From assembly GCA_964019135.1 (NCBI GenBank), contig OZ025248.1:68516119-68580118 (forward strand): 64,000 nucleotides of DNA, in the 5' to 3' direction. Made by a program: the position numbers and the translations under genes. Below, one piece after another: positions 1 to 12,289 of the stretch (the stretch's first letter is position 1; each line of letters begins with the position of its first letter). This DNA comes from Arenicola marina (Eukaryota; Annelida; Polychaeta; Arenicolidae). The notes below the pieces were generated by a model that saw nothing but the letters and a program-made list of their open reading frames with translations, did not search any database and was not told where the DNA came from.

Positions 1-2457
1 TAGTGAAGAGCGTCTGTTCTCTGGTCCTACACACTGTGAGTCTTCCATAGTGAAGAGCGTCTGTTCTCTGGTCCTACACGCTGTGAGTCTTCCATAGTGA
101 AGAGCGTCTGTTCTCTGGTCCTACACGCTGTGAGTCTACCATAGTGAAGAGCGTCTGTTCTCTGGTCCTACACGCTGGGAGTCTTCCATAGTGAAGAGCG
201 TCTGTTCTCTGGTCCTACACGCTGTGAGTCTTCCATAGTGAAGAGCGTCCGTTCTCTGGTCCTACACGCTAGGAGTCTTCCATAGTGAAGAGCGTCTGTT
301 CTCTGGTCCTACACGCTGTGAGTCTTCCATAGTGAAGAGCGTCTGTTCTCTGGTCCTACACGCTGTGAGTCTTCCATAGTGAAGAGCGTCTGTTCTCTGG
401 TCCTACACGCTGTGAGTCTTCCATAGTGAAGAGCGTCTGTTCTCTGGTCCTACACGCTAGGAGTCTACCATAGTGAAGAGCGTCTGTTCTCTGGTCCTAC
501 ACGCTGTGAGTCTTCCATACTGAAGAGCGTCTGTTCTCTGGTCCTACACGCTGGGAGTCTACCATAGTGAAGAGCGTCTGTTCTCTGGTCCTACACGCTG
601 GGAGTCTTCCATAGTGAAGAGCGTCTGTTCTCTGGTCCTACACGCTGTGAGTCTTTCATAGTGAAGAGCGTCTGTTCTCTGGTCCTACACGCTGTGAGTC
701 TTCCATAGTGAAGAGCGTCTGTTCTCTGGTCCTACACGCTAGGAGTCTACCATAGTGAAGAGCGTCTGTTCTCTGGTCCTACACGCTGTGAGTCTTCCAT
801 ACTGAAGAGCGTCTGTTCTCTGGTCCTACACGCTGGGAGTCTTCCATAGTGAAGAGCGTCTGTTCTCTGGTCCTACACGCTGGGAGTCTACCATAGTGAA
901 GAGCGTCTGTTCTCTGGTCCTACACGCTGTGAGTCTTCCATAGTGAAGAGCGTCTGTTCTCTGGTCCTACACGCTGGGAGTCTTCCATAGTGAATAGCGT
1001 CTGTTCTCTGGTCCTACACGCTGGGAGTCTTCCATAGTGAAGAGCGTCTGTTCTCTGGTCCTACACGCTGTGAGTCTTCCATAGTGAATAGCGTCTGTTC
1101 TCTGGTCCTACACGCTAGGAGTTTATCATTATAGTGAAGAGCGTCTGTTCTCTGGTCCTACACGCTGGGAGTCTACCATAGTGAAGAGCGTCTGTTCTCT
1201 GGTCCTACACGCTGGGAGTCTTCCGTAGTGAAGAGCGTCTGTTCTCTGGTCCTACACGCTGGGAGTCTTCCATAGTGAAGAGCGTCTGTTCTCTGGTCCT
1301 ACACGCTGGGAGTCTTCCATAGTGAAGAGCGTCTGTTCTCTGGTCCTACACGCTGGGAGTTTACCATAGTGAAGAGCGTCTGTTCTCTGGTCCTACACGC
1401 TGGGAGTCTTCCATAGTGAAGAGCGTCTGTTCTCTGGTCCTACACGCTGGGAGTCTTCCATAGTGAAGAGCGTCTGTTCTCTGGTCCTACACGCTGGGAG
1501 TCTACCATAGTGAAGAGCGTCTGTTCTCTGGTCCTACACGCTGGGAGTCTACCATAGTGAAGAGCGTCTGTTCTCTGGTCCTACACGCTGGGAGTCTTCC
1601 ATAGTGACGAGCGTCTGTTCTCTGGTCCTACACGCTGGGAGTCTTCCATAGTGAAGAGCGTCTGTTCTCTGGTCCTACACGCTGGGAGTCTTCCATAGTG
1701 AAGAGCGTCTGTTCTCTGGTCCTACACGCTGGGAGTCTACCATAGTGAAGAGCGTCTGTTCTCTGGTCCTACACGCTGGGAGTCTTCCATTCTGAAGAGC
1801 GTCTGTCCTCTGGTCCTACACGCTGGGAGTCTTCCATAGTGAAGAGCGTCTGTTCTCTGGTCCTACACGCTGGGAGTCTTCCATAGTGAAGAGCGTCTGT
1901 TCTCTGGTCCTACACGCTGGGAGTCTTCCATAGTGAAGAGCGTCTGTTCTCTGGTCCTACACGCTGGGAGTCTACCATTATAGTGAAGAGCGTCTGTTCT
2001 CTGGTCCTACACGCTGGGAGTCTTCCATAGTGAAGAGCGTCTGTTCTCTGGTCCTACACGCTGGGAGTCTTCCATAGTGAAGAGCGTCTGTTCTCTGGTC
2101 CTACACGCTGGGAGTCTACCATAGTGACGAGCGTCTGTTCTCTGGTCCTACACGCTGGGAGTCTTCCATAGTGAAGAGCGTCTGTTCTCTGGTCCTACAC
2201 GCTGGGAGTCTTCCATAGTGAAGAGCGTCTGTTCTCTGGTCCTACACGCTGGGAGTCTTCCATAGTGAAGAGCGTCTGTTCTCTGGTCCTACACGCTGGG
2301 AGTCTGACATTATAGTGAAGAGCGTCTGTTCTCTGGTCCTACACGCTGGGAGTCTTCCATAGTGAAGAGCGTCTGTTCTCTGGTCCTACACGCTGGGAGT
2401 CTACCATAGTGACGAGCGTCTGTTCTCTGGTCCTACACGCTGGGAGTCTTCCATAGT
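1..2457. repeat. 47-bp minisatellite array, about 52 copies, cut by window edge
   Basis: A 47-bp unit (core tctgttctctggtcctacac) repeats head to tail from base 1 to about 2457. Units differ mainly in the gtgag/gggag/aggag position, in tcttcca versus tctacca, and in a rare 3-5 base insertion before tagtgaag (near 1130, 1978 and 2309). The left end is outside the window, so the true length is unknown. The unit carries stop codons (tagtga), so no long frame is open. I see no gene. Confidence 0.97.
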
Positions 2458-2656
2458 GTCGCTTGTAGATCGTTTCTTCGATACATTATTGTAGTCGCTT
2501 GTAGAACGTTTCTTCTATACATTATGGTAGTCGCTTGTAAAACGTTAATTCTTTGATATTATGGTAGTCGCTTGTAGAACATGTCCTTCTTTTTGACTTT
2601 ATTGTAGTCGCTTGTAGAACGTTTCTTCTTTGACAGTATGGTGGTCGCTTGTAGAA
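2455..2656. repeat. Degenerate tandem repeat of about 36-40 bp, five to six copies
   Basis: The motif gtcgcttgtagaacgtttct recurs every 36-40 bases directly after the 47-bp array. Copies differ by substitutions and small indels, so this array is older or less homogenised than its neighbour. Confidence 0.85.
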
Positions 2657-3488
2657 CGCATTATTGCTTATATTGTGCTTTCGGTTCGTGGACGTTCTTC
2701 ATTGCTATCATGGTAGATGGCATATTGCATTCGCTTTTAGAACCTACTTAAACATTACTACTGCAGGTTGTGCATCATGTTACTTTCAGTTTATACCTCA
2801 GTAGTCCAAATAATTCTTCCGATCTGTCTGGTGTTGGCATTTTAAGTGCTGGCGGCGGACGGGGGCAGAGTCAGAGTCTCTCTGTCATCCCACGCACCAC
2901 ATTCACACAAAACGTGTGTTGCCTTGGTTACCGGAGGGTGAGGTTGCGCCGCGTGGGTAGATTGCGCCTGATTGGTCTGCAACGACCGAGTCAGTTGTTT
3001 GTTCCCAGTGCTCTATGTCATATCTCTTTTCCTACAGCTCATCCCCTAAACGCGTACATTTTATTTGGTGATAACTTCAAGTGTTAATACTCAGGGTGTT
3101 GGGTTCCGTCCGGTTAGCGTCCTCAGGCTCCCGCTGACGTTACACTACACCGTTAAAGGATAGACCGACCGGATGAAAGTTCAAAGACAGAAACAATCTT
3201 GTTTCCATCGAACGATCCAATTTGATATATTTGAATCTGTGCTTCATCTCTGAATCCCACTGTTATCATTTCCTCCCTGACTCCCGCCCGCGCAATGCCC
3301 CCCCCCCCCCACCACCCTTATACCTCTCACCCCCTTTCTCCCGTTCTCTATCGGTTCTGACCTTGGCCCGTGAGATAGACAGTGCCAGTGTCACATGTTT
3401 CTGTAAAGACTAATAGATCATAAATTGCGCTTCGCGGCAATTTTGACAGGAAGTCGGAGGGAGTCTCAAAGTGGAGGGGTAATTGGTA
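2657..3488. other. Non-repetitive intergenic stretch, no gene recognised
   Basis: A 105-codon frame at 2770-3087 and a 63-codon frame at 3222-3413 are open here. Neither shows a recognisable domain, a convincing start context or splice sites that would extend it. A C-run with CA interruptions lies near 3299-3316. Confidence 0.6.
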
Positions 3489-4322
3489 TGAGGTGGAGGC
3501 TGTTGGCTGGGGGCTGAGGACTGGGGCCTGGGGGCTGGAGGCTGGGGGCTGGAGGCTGGAGGCTGGGGGCTGGGGGCTGGAGGCTGGGGGCTGGAGGCTG
3601 GGGGCTGGGGGCTGGAGGCTGGGGGCTGGAGGCTGGAGGTTCGGGTTCGGGTTCGGGTTCGGGTTGAGGCTGGGGGCTGGGGGGTGGGGGCTGGGGGTTC
3701 GGGGTTCGGGTTCGGGTTGAGGCTAGAGGCTGGGGGCTGGAGGCTGGAGGTTGGGGTTGGGGCTAGATGCTGGGGGCTGGGGGCTGGGGGCTGGGGGTTG
3801 GGCGCTGGGAGCGGGGGCTTGAGGGCTAGTGCTGGGTTCTGGAGGCTGGAGCTCTACACTGGGGTTTGGTCTATATGCTGGGGGCTGGGGGCTGGAGGCT
3901 GGGTGCGGGGGCCTGGGGGTGGGGCTGGGGAATGGGTACTGAGGGCTGGGGGCTGGGCCTGAAGGCTTGGGGCTGGCAGTGGAAAATAGGCTGGGGGTGG
4001 GCCTGAAGGCTTGGGGCTGGGCCTGAAGGCTTGGGGCTGGCCGTGGAAAATAGGCTGGGGCAGGGCCGGGCTGGGGGCTGGGCCTGAAGGCTTGGGGCTG
4101 GCAGTGGAAAATAGGCTGGGGGTGGGCCTGAAGGCTGGGGGCTGGGGAACGGGTGCTGGGTGCTGGGGGCTGGGGGCTGGGCCTGAAGGCTTGGGGCTGG
4201 CAGTGGAAAATAGGCTGGGGGTGGGCCTGAAGGCTGGGGGCTGGGGAATGGGTGCTGGGTGCTGGGGGCTGGGGGCTGGGGGCTGGGCCTGAAGGCTTGG
4301 GCTGGCAGTGGAAAATAGGCTG
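3489..4322. repeat. GGCTGGG/GGCTGGA 7-bp minisatellite with larger units at its right end
   Basis: From 3489 the + strand is a G-rich array of 7-bp units (ggctggg, ggctgga). Two patches of ttcggg hexamers lie near 3637-3666 and 3697-3719. From about 3950 longer units containing cctgaaggcttggggctgg and cagtggaaaataggctggg appear several times. Open frames on both strands (for example 3723-4589 minus) are made of the repeat plus flank and resemble no protein. The strand asymmetry (G-rich on +) makes G-quadruplex formation plausible. Confidence 0.93.
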
Positions 4323-4650
4323 GTGTATGTAGGCAGTGCCGCTAATTTTCCCAAAACACGTGACACGACAATGCTGAACGTGAAACACGAGAAGCCAATC
4401 CCATAGACGCAAATCATAGTTCAGATTATTCCACTGTGAGGCGCCACTGCATGGAAATATGACATTTGTCTCCATAGAAAAAATCAAGATAAAACCAACA
4501 TATTTCCCAATACTCATTGTGCCAGTCGTGGTTTTCCCAAGATGGCGTCTAATTGCGAAGTCATGTATGGCAAAGAATGAACAATGCAACTTAGGAGCAA
4601 ATGAGAAACGATGTCTATTTCAGATTTTAAAAAAATGCCGAGGCGGGTAT

Positions 4651-5045
4651 TGCCATGGAACCTGTTTCCATGACAGATTGTTCTGTTGTACGAGAATATG
4701 TCGATGGGTGGCGCCGAGGGTGTCTGTGAGTCTCTGTTTAGGAGTGGAAGGACGGGACGGAGGGGAGGGGGGGGGGGCAGACTACTCCAAGACGATACAG
4801 ATCGCAATGCCTTAGACAGGTAGCACTTACTGGGTTAGCACACGGATAGGAATTAATGTATCGCACCACCAGTGCGGCATACGAAGGTATCACACCACCA
4901 GTGCCACATATGAAGGTATCACACCACCAATGGGGCATATGAAGTTATCGCACGATGGTATCACACCACCAGTGCACCAATGCCACATATGAAGGTATCA
5001 CACCACCAATGTGGCATATGATTGTATGACACCATCAGTGCGGCA
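4651..5045. repeat. Dispersed repeat, copy A of a 395-bp duplicated segment
   Basis: This segment is nearly identical to 6906-7303. It starts at tgccatggaacctgtttcc, runs through a G-run near 4766-4778, and ends in about seven short units of the type aaggtatcacaccaccagtg. Differences are a few substitutions and the length of the G-run. It codes for nothing recognisable. Copy A is followed by unrelated sequence at 5046. Confidence 0.9.
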
Positions 5046-6060
5046 GATGGTGCCAGTAAGGGGGACAGGTGATAGGGGGGTTCCAGTCTCACCACTCAGT
5101 TCCCACCCCCCAGTGCGCAGTAACCAAACATGATGCATGAAATATGCACAAGGTATAGTTGACTGGAGCGATGGCGTGGAAGGGACAGTGGTGAACAGTT
5201 GGGGAGAAGCAAAGGGCTCAAACGTGAAATATTTATTAACTTGACTAAGACAGGGTCTTTCTTATCTCGGTAGACCTGGCGTATATGTAGCGACATCATT
5301 TTGTGGCAACACTCCACACTTCTGTTTCAGGATTACAGGTGTTCTAAACCCTACTACATGATCCCCTCTCCCTGTTCGTCACCTTTGCTTTGCCCCCCCC
5401 CCTCCTAGCCACCCACCCACGCCACTGTGGCATTGGCTGTATCACTGTCTAGGCTGGGATCTGAAGCCCACGTCTCGATACAGCCAATATCAGGCTGGAA
5501 ATAACCGTCAGATGGAGCCACTTTTCTTATTACGTGTAGGAAGCGCCACCACCCGGCGACTCTAGGGTTTATCTGCCCCCCCCCACCCCCCCTACCCACT
5601 GCTGGGGCTTACACGCCAACCCTACCGCTTAACGCGGTAGACTACCGCTTTTTGAAGACTTCTACCGCCTACCGCTTTTAACATTATTCCTACCGCATTG
5701 CGAAATGTTCAGTTACAAGAAAAACTGGGATGCGGTTTTCCGCATAACGCAGTCAAATTACTCCCCAGAATGCAGGAGAAGGCACCATTTAGCACCATTT
5801 TTGAAAAAAATCTTGGGGGGGCATGCCCCCAGAACCCCCTAGCGGCGCGCGCGACTGCGTCGCCCGCAGATCTACCACTTTTCATTCAAAATAGGTTGTC
5901 CTGTATGCTGGGGCCCCCTGCTGGCCAGGTCAGACGTAATTTTAACGCAGACCTATTATATTGTTTCCTGCAGGGAATAATTAATGCTATTTATATTTAG
6001 GTTCTTTAGCTTAATAGCCTTCCTTTCATACATGAGGTTTTGCATTGAATCGGGTATTTG
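5046..6060. other. Intergenic stretch, no gene recognised
   Basis: It holds C-runs (5392-5402, 5575-5592), a short cluster of taccgc heptad-like repeats at 5625-5700, and otherwise unique sequence. A 100-codon frame at 5698-6000 has no recognisable feature. Confidence 0.6.
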
Positions 6061-6190
6061 CCACAGTGTCACACTGCAAAAGTGCAGTGTCATGGTGTCA
6101 CAATCACGGTGTCATGGTGTCACAGTCACAGTGTCATGGTGTCACAGTCACAGTGTCATGCTGTCACAGTCACAGTATCATGGTGCCACT
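6060..6190. repeat. Short tandem repeat of cacagtcacagtgtcatggtg type
   Basis: Four to five imperfect copies of an 18-24 bp unit built from cacagtgtcatggtgt occur here. It is followed at 6283-6315 by a C-run and a CA-repeat. Confidence 0.75.
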
Positions 6191-6744
6191 GTGATTTGTT
6201 TATTCGCGATTGCGGTCGTAGCCCGAATAATTAGCCGCCTGTATTTCATTATAACGCTAAGGAGGGGAGAGGAGCAGAAAGACCCCCCCCCCCCGTTCCC
6301 CACACACACACACCCCTGTCCCGTACACATGATGTAGGGGAAAACACATTTGTACATCAACAGGAAAAAAATTTTAATTCTCCGAGTGTGTGGCATAGAG
6401 GTACAAATACCTCACACAGTCCTCCGCTCCCTTTACCATCGGCCTTAGACATCAATTAAATAGGTATTGAACCTTTTTTGAAGATTGTGTCCGTCAAACA
6501 TAAACAGCAACGACTACAAACCGTGCAGACCTGCTTAGCTCAGGCGTATGAGTCATATGAGCTGTTTGGACGATGTTTTTTTTTTTATTATGTTCATTAT
6601 TTCACTATTGTGCTCCCGGTGGGGGGGGGGGGGGGGCTCATTGCATATTACGATGCTCTATTAATCTGTGGCACGAACACATAATGGAGTTAATGATCTG
6701 CATTATACAGGGACATGATTAGCATATACCATATATCATCCCGA

Positions 6745-6905
6745 GGCCGATCCAGAAATGTTTATGCCCCAGTGGCAGATCCAGGACTACCTTCTGCCTA
6801 GGCGGAGCCAGAAATGTTTCTGACCGAGTGGCGGATCCAGAAATGTATCTGACCAGGTGGCGGATCCAAACATGTTTCTGCCCCAGTGACGGATTTAGCA
6901 ATATT
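6745..6905. repeat. Degenerate tandem repeat, about 34-bp unit with ggcggatccag core
   Basis: About five diverged units of ggcggatccagaaatgtttc with a ctgaccgagt spacer lie directly upstream of copy B of the 395-bp repeat. The ggcggatccag core resembles the terminal sequence of the small element at 37940-38002, so it may derive from the ends of such elements. That link is an inference. Confidence 0.65.
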
Positions 6906-7303
6906 TGCCATGGAACCTGTTTCCATGACAGATTGTTCTGTTGTACGAGAATATGTCGATGGGTGGCGCCACGGGTGTCTGTGAGTCTCTGTTTAGGAGT
7001 GGAAGGACGGGACGGAGGGGAAGGGGGGGGGGGGGCAAACTACTCCAAGACGATACAGATCGCAATGCCTTAGACAGGTAGCACTTAGTGGGTTAGCACA
7101 CGGATAGGAATTAATGTATCGCACCACCAGTGCGGCATACGAAGGTATCACACCACCAATGCCACATATGAAGGTATCACACCACCAATGGGGCATATGA
7201 AGTTATCGCACGATGGTATCACACCACCAGTGCACCAATGCCACATATGAAGGTATCACACCACCAATGTGGCATATGATGGTATGACACCATCAGTGCG
7301 GCA
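6906..7303. repeat. Dispersed repeat, copy B of the 395-bp duplicated segment
   Basis: Direct-orientation copy of 4651-5045 with the same internal order: tgccatggaacctg start, gtggcgcc, G-run, then the gtatcacaccaccaatg tandem part. Left and right flanks differ from those of copy A, so the duplicated unit is sharply bounded. Confidence 0.9.
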
Positions 7304-9629
7304 CATCCGACGCGATATGACCAGAATTGGTTAGAGCGTCCTGAATATGACAACCAATCAACCCGTATATCTGGGACGAGACTGTATTGGGTTGAAACTT
7401 GATGCTGACACTGGTATTACCATAAATATGCCACCATACACCGGCACTGCTCAGCACGACGGTGGACGCGTGGGATGGGGTGTAATAATATCGGGATAGT
7501 AACGGGGGTGATGGGCGGCGATGGCACAGAAAAAAAAACATGCGTCAACTGGTACATGCAGGGGGCGGGTGGAGGACAATAAGACATCAGCCACTGCCAC
7601 CACTCAACCCCGGCGCCGGCGGCAGCAGCAGAGCGTTCGGACGCAGTTGTCAACGATGAGCTGCGCGCTACTGTCCTAGTGAGTCAACGGCCGCTTAGCT
7701 CAGTGAGCAACAAGGGAAATGGAAGCTTGTAAACAGGGTAGAAGCTCCCGCTTCCCGCGTCTCGCAGTGCTATATATTGCATTGGATTCTACGGTCTGCC
7801 TTGCCAGGGGGTCTAGGGGGTTTAACCCCCCCCCCCACCCCCCTCAAGCAAGCGACTGTCAAGGTGTAGTCACCCAAACCCCCGGTGTCCCCCTCCTGCC
7901 CTTCGCGGCCGCATGTGTTCCCAACCTACTGAAAGCGAACCGTTTGCAAAGATCCTGGACCCGCCCCTGATGATTATAAACAATTTAACGGTTTCTCTTG
8001 TGTAGATTAGATAATTATTCTGTAAACAATTTCATTGTGTCTTTTACATCAGAACGTATTCTGTGGACAAGTGAAGTGTCGCGCTTGTATATAATATGAC
8101 GTCATTCTGTGTAGAAGGCTTCGTTCCTCGAGTGCTTCTGTTACCACGAGAGTTACTTCATGCGCCAAATTTCATTCATGTATTTGTCATATAGTGAGCC
8201 AATATGGCGGTCAATATAGGACATATATTCATGGCGTTCAATATGTTACTTGAATATTGAAACACCTTGGCAATGTAATCTGTAAGCTGGCACAACACGG
8301 ATCCAAACTCGTCATCAACAAGGTGTCAACACGTTTAGAGAGCAATGATATTAATTAAACACAGTTTTGCTAAATCATTAATCTGGACTCTTACAACGTT
8401 ATGTCCATATTTGCTTGTGCTGAAGTCGTTTAGTTTAGTTAGATTAGTGTCAATCTAATACTATTTGTTTCAGGATAATATTTAAATAGATATGGGCGAT
8501 TCGCTGTGTTATGAATACCGTGTATATATTTGTTTGATTGTGTGTCGGATTCTATGGAGAGCTCGCTGAGCCGTCGAGTCAAACAACTTGTGTGATTATT
8601 TGGCTCAGTTATCTACGTAATAACGGCGTAATATGTCATAGGTGCTACCTAACCTGAGCGAGTGCGTTAAACTGAAAAATACATACAATATATTATTGTG
8701 ATATATTATCATATAGCATATCTCTGCAAAGGCCAAAGCGGCAAACTGTCAGCTATAATGAATACCACAATAGGGCATTTGGGGATCATTTGGTGATTAT
8801 GGTTGGTGATCCTCCCCCTCTCAGAGGTATCCTATATATACGTAGGATAAATCAGTAGGGTCTCATGGGCTAGGGGCAGTGGTTAGTCTGAATGTTGGAG
8901 TCGGTTTCATAAGAGGTTCGTTAATTAATTTAGTATTATCTCAAGCGTGCAGTAAGCGTTTGCTTGCAAAAATATGTCTTTAGCTTATTTATAAGCCAAC
9001 ATTTGTGATCAATGGAGCTTCATCATGTGCAATATTACGAGAAGAATAGATTGCCACATAAAGGAAAGTATGATTGAATTGATTGGGTCTCTGGGTCCTG
9101 CAGCGTGCAATTTTTTTTGAGTGTTCACTTAAATTTTAGTGAAGATATCGGCCAAAACATCTGTGATATGCGGTATTAATGAATTTAACTTGATTACATC
9201 TATGCTGCTGGATATTTGTTCATAAGATGTATTATTTTATCACACACTCTAGGTCTAATATTATGAGGAATATATCCTTTACCGTTAATTATGCTTAAAT
9301 GGGAAGCCCGTTCTGGTCGTAAGGGCAGTGACAAAATTGAGAATAAAGTCTACAGATATGTTTCCTGAAAACAAAATTATAATTACGACTGAATGAGAGA
9401 GAATAATACTTCAAGGATTAAAAACCGCTTTTGTCGCCCGTAAGTATACTTTCGGTGGCAGCATACCTTAACAATGGGCAGGCCAGGTGTCTACCAGGCT
9501 GGGGTTGCGCGTGGTGGAGAGGGTCTGCATCGCCCGCGGGGTGGCCCCGGCTCGGGGAATGCGAAGTAGGAAGGGGCAGCGGAGATGCCCCGGTTTGCTA
9601 GGGATGTCCACGATGTGAAATAAGTCACC
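7304..9629. other. Long intergenic stretch, mostly AT-rich, no gene recognised
   Basis: Between 8000 and 9480 the sequence is AT-rich and has no open frame of 60 codons. A C-run lies near 7828-7844. At 7690-7712 there is a short match to a tRNA A box (ttagctcagtgagcaac), but I find no B box at the right distance, so I do not call a tRNA. Confidence 0.6.
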
Positions 9630-9895
9630 CTACGCGACCTCGCGGCCCATGCCACCCTGCTGCCACCGTCCTTACCCACGGCCAGAGCTACCCCGCGGCT
9701 CCCCTCCAGTATGTACGACCCCCCGGCCCCACCGTACGCGACTTTGCGGCCGGGGCCATCCCGCTGCACATCCATACTACGCAAGTCCCCAGCCGGGGCC
9801 ACCCCGCAACCCTGCAGTCCTTGTCCACTACGTTCGATCCCGGCCGGGGACCCCCCGCTGCCCCTCCCTACTACGCAAGCCCCGCTGACCACCGC
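9630..9895. repeat. GC-rich degenerate tandem repeat, about 50-bp unit, five copies
   Basis: The motif gccggggccaccccgc alternates with ctacgcaag-type spacers about every 50 bases. The overlapping frames (9491-9892 minus, 9649-9888 plus) are proline/arginine-rich by composition and match no family. Confidence 0.65.
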
Positions 9896-12289
9896 GGCTC
9901 GAGTTGGGGCGAAAAAGCCGTGAGCGAAAAGCCTGCACTGGGTACGCCTTGGTTGTTAGCACCTTCCAGAGGGTGAAAAGTCCAGTTATTCCTACCACCC
10001 AGAACTTGTAGGCCACTAAAAACAAAGCTAGATAACAACACTCTTTTAAAATCAATTTAAAATTATAAGTTTAATTACGGATTCGCAGAGAAAAAAAGAT
10101 AAAACTCACAACGATAGTCATGATTTAAGAAAAGGAAAACCAGCGTTTAAATATATTAGAAAATGAATGCTGGCGCAGAGTGGATAGGTTTGTCGTCTGT
10201 CTGCATTCGGATCGTGCGCCACCTAGCGAATGCTATACATGTCACCACTTTCGAAAATAAAATGTATCCAAGTAGTCCTTGGAAACAAGAACGTTTTTTG
10301 TAACGTTGGCAACAACATTCAGACTATGACGTCACAATGCATTTTAGTCTCGCTTCGCTAGACCTTTATCAATAAATTTCAAACAATTTTTATGTCTAAA
10401 CGAAGAATACTAATTCTTGCTTCAGATAAATATGCTAATTTTCAAGTAAAACACTTCATATGACAATTAACAACAAACGTTTTATCAAAATGAAGGCGTA
10501 AAAAGCGGCCGTAGATGTCGCAAACTGGTGATGCCAAAAAGTGGCCCATAGTTGGGGACCGGAAGTCAACACTGACAACAGAAACCGAGAGAGAACAGAG
10601 ACATGAAAGTGATATGATGTTTGAAATATACGTGTGTTAGTCTATAGAGCTCGTGCTAACGCACTCGCTATTAATCAGACTAGTGACACGTTTTAAGGTC
10701 GCGGAACCCGCCAATTTGGCTGACGACGAACGGATCAGTAAACCTTGCATAAAAACCCTGCAGTATTTTAGATGCGGTATTTCTATTCACTATTGGACAT
10801 AAATAAACATAACAGTTATTAATTGCCGTCGCTGATTTAGACAAAATTGCTAGAATTAGTCCATGTTCCGAGGGAGAGTAGGACTCCTAGCTCTCTTCGC
10901 TAGCGTGGGTCGAACAACAGCTGTCAATTATTATAATTGTTTTGCTGCAAAAAAACTGTATTGTCATCAAATCATAATTTTTAATAGGCAACATCCAGGA
11001 CATAGGCGTCCACGATTTGGCCGCAATTAGTAAGGACTCGACGAGAAAACCCTGTCCACAGAGGCTTGTCAGTATTCATGACAGGAAGTCTTGCTTCTGT
11101 CTCAAATTACAGAATAGGACATACATGCATGTATATAAATTATATACATATATCGCTGACGCTGTTTACCATGGTTTGTATCTAATAAGAACAGTCAACA
11201 GCTGATGAGCTGATGGGTGTGACAAGTGACCCAAAACTTTAATCCGCCGACGTTGTGCCAGGGATAAGGCTGTTGGGAGGCTAGGGGGGGAGGCGGCTGG
11301 GGGAGGCTGGACGGACGCTGGGCGGGGGAGGGAGAGGTGTGACGACGTCACAGACTGCTCACTGGCTACTTAGACATGGAAAACAGCGACCTGATCGCGT
11401 TTGCTGACACTTCGTCTCCAGTGACGGGTCTCCGGAAAGCGATGCTTCCACGTAATTGGTCACTGACCGGACCTGTCCAACTTAATTTCATAATTGGCGA
11501 CATGAATGGCATGGATGCGCCCTCTCCTGTTACCTGACAGGCCGGGACTTCCGGTTGTCACCTGTCATTAAAAATTCCTTACGCGTCGGCCTCAGTGCCC
11601 CCCCCCCACCCCGCACCCCACACCCCCATCTCACTTTATGGCTGATCCCACGCATTGGACCCTCTTCCCCACCCCCTCCCCACCCCGTCCCTACACACGT
11701 CTTTCTTGCCACATGGCGGATCTCCCTATCTGTCCCCTCACCCCTCGCACATTCTGTAGCGGCACCCGGTATACTACAGGGTGGATCAAGGTATATTTAG
11801 ATATGACATCATTTATATGTCGGCCCCCTCTGCATGAGTATGGCACGCCATGTAGAAATCCAATGCTAATGACGATGGTTTGATGACCAAGTCTCTGGCA
11901 AACGTTCACGCGATTAATCCCAAGGTCCCGGGTGCCAAGGATACACGAGGGTCTTTGCTTAATTCCATACATGGTTTGTTTGTGCTCGACATTATGTTAA
12001 TTAAGCGCTGGCAAAATGTCAGGTCAGATTGAAACTGTATTGGCTTCTCAGCAAGGAAGGTATGACCAATAACCGTATTCAATTAGATCCCATGTCTTTC
12101 TTCGTAAAGAGTAGGGGGTTACCCCCGGGGACATGGCTTTACTCTCCCTTCCTTCTTCCAATTTACGCGATATGACCAAAAGTGGTTTAACGCGTCCTGA
12201 ATATACAACCAACCATATTCAATTCATTCGCATAACAGTAATTTTCGAGTCTGTCATTTCTTGGACGGGCAGTGGGTTCGGATGTGCTA
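9896..12289. other. Intergenic stretch, no gene recognised
   Basis: Mostly unique AT-rich DNA. C- and G-rich patches occur at 11280-11335 and 11596-11700. The latter gives short proline-rich frames on + and glycine-rich frames on -, which are compositional artefacts. Confidence 0.6.

Noticed and set aside
2770..3087. 105-codon plus-strand gene
   Set aside because: No recognisable domain, no supporting splice signals and ordinary intergenic composition.
3637..3666. Interstitial telomere
   Set aside because: The hexamer is TTCGGG rather than TTAGGG and only about five copies long, inside a GGCTGGG array.
7690..7765. tRNA gene beginning ttagctcagtgagc
   Set aside because: An A-box-like word only; no B box or acceptor-stem pairing at the right distance.
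7803..7972. TIR element with caggggg start and cgcccctg end
   Set aside because: The ends match poorly beyond the G/C run, and the 8 bases outside them differ completely.
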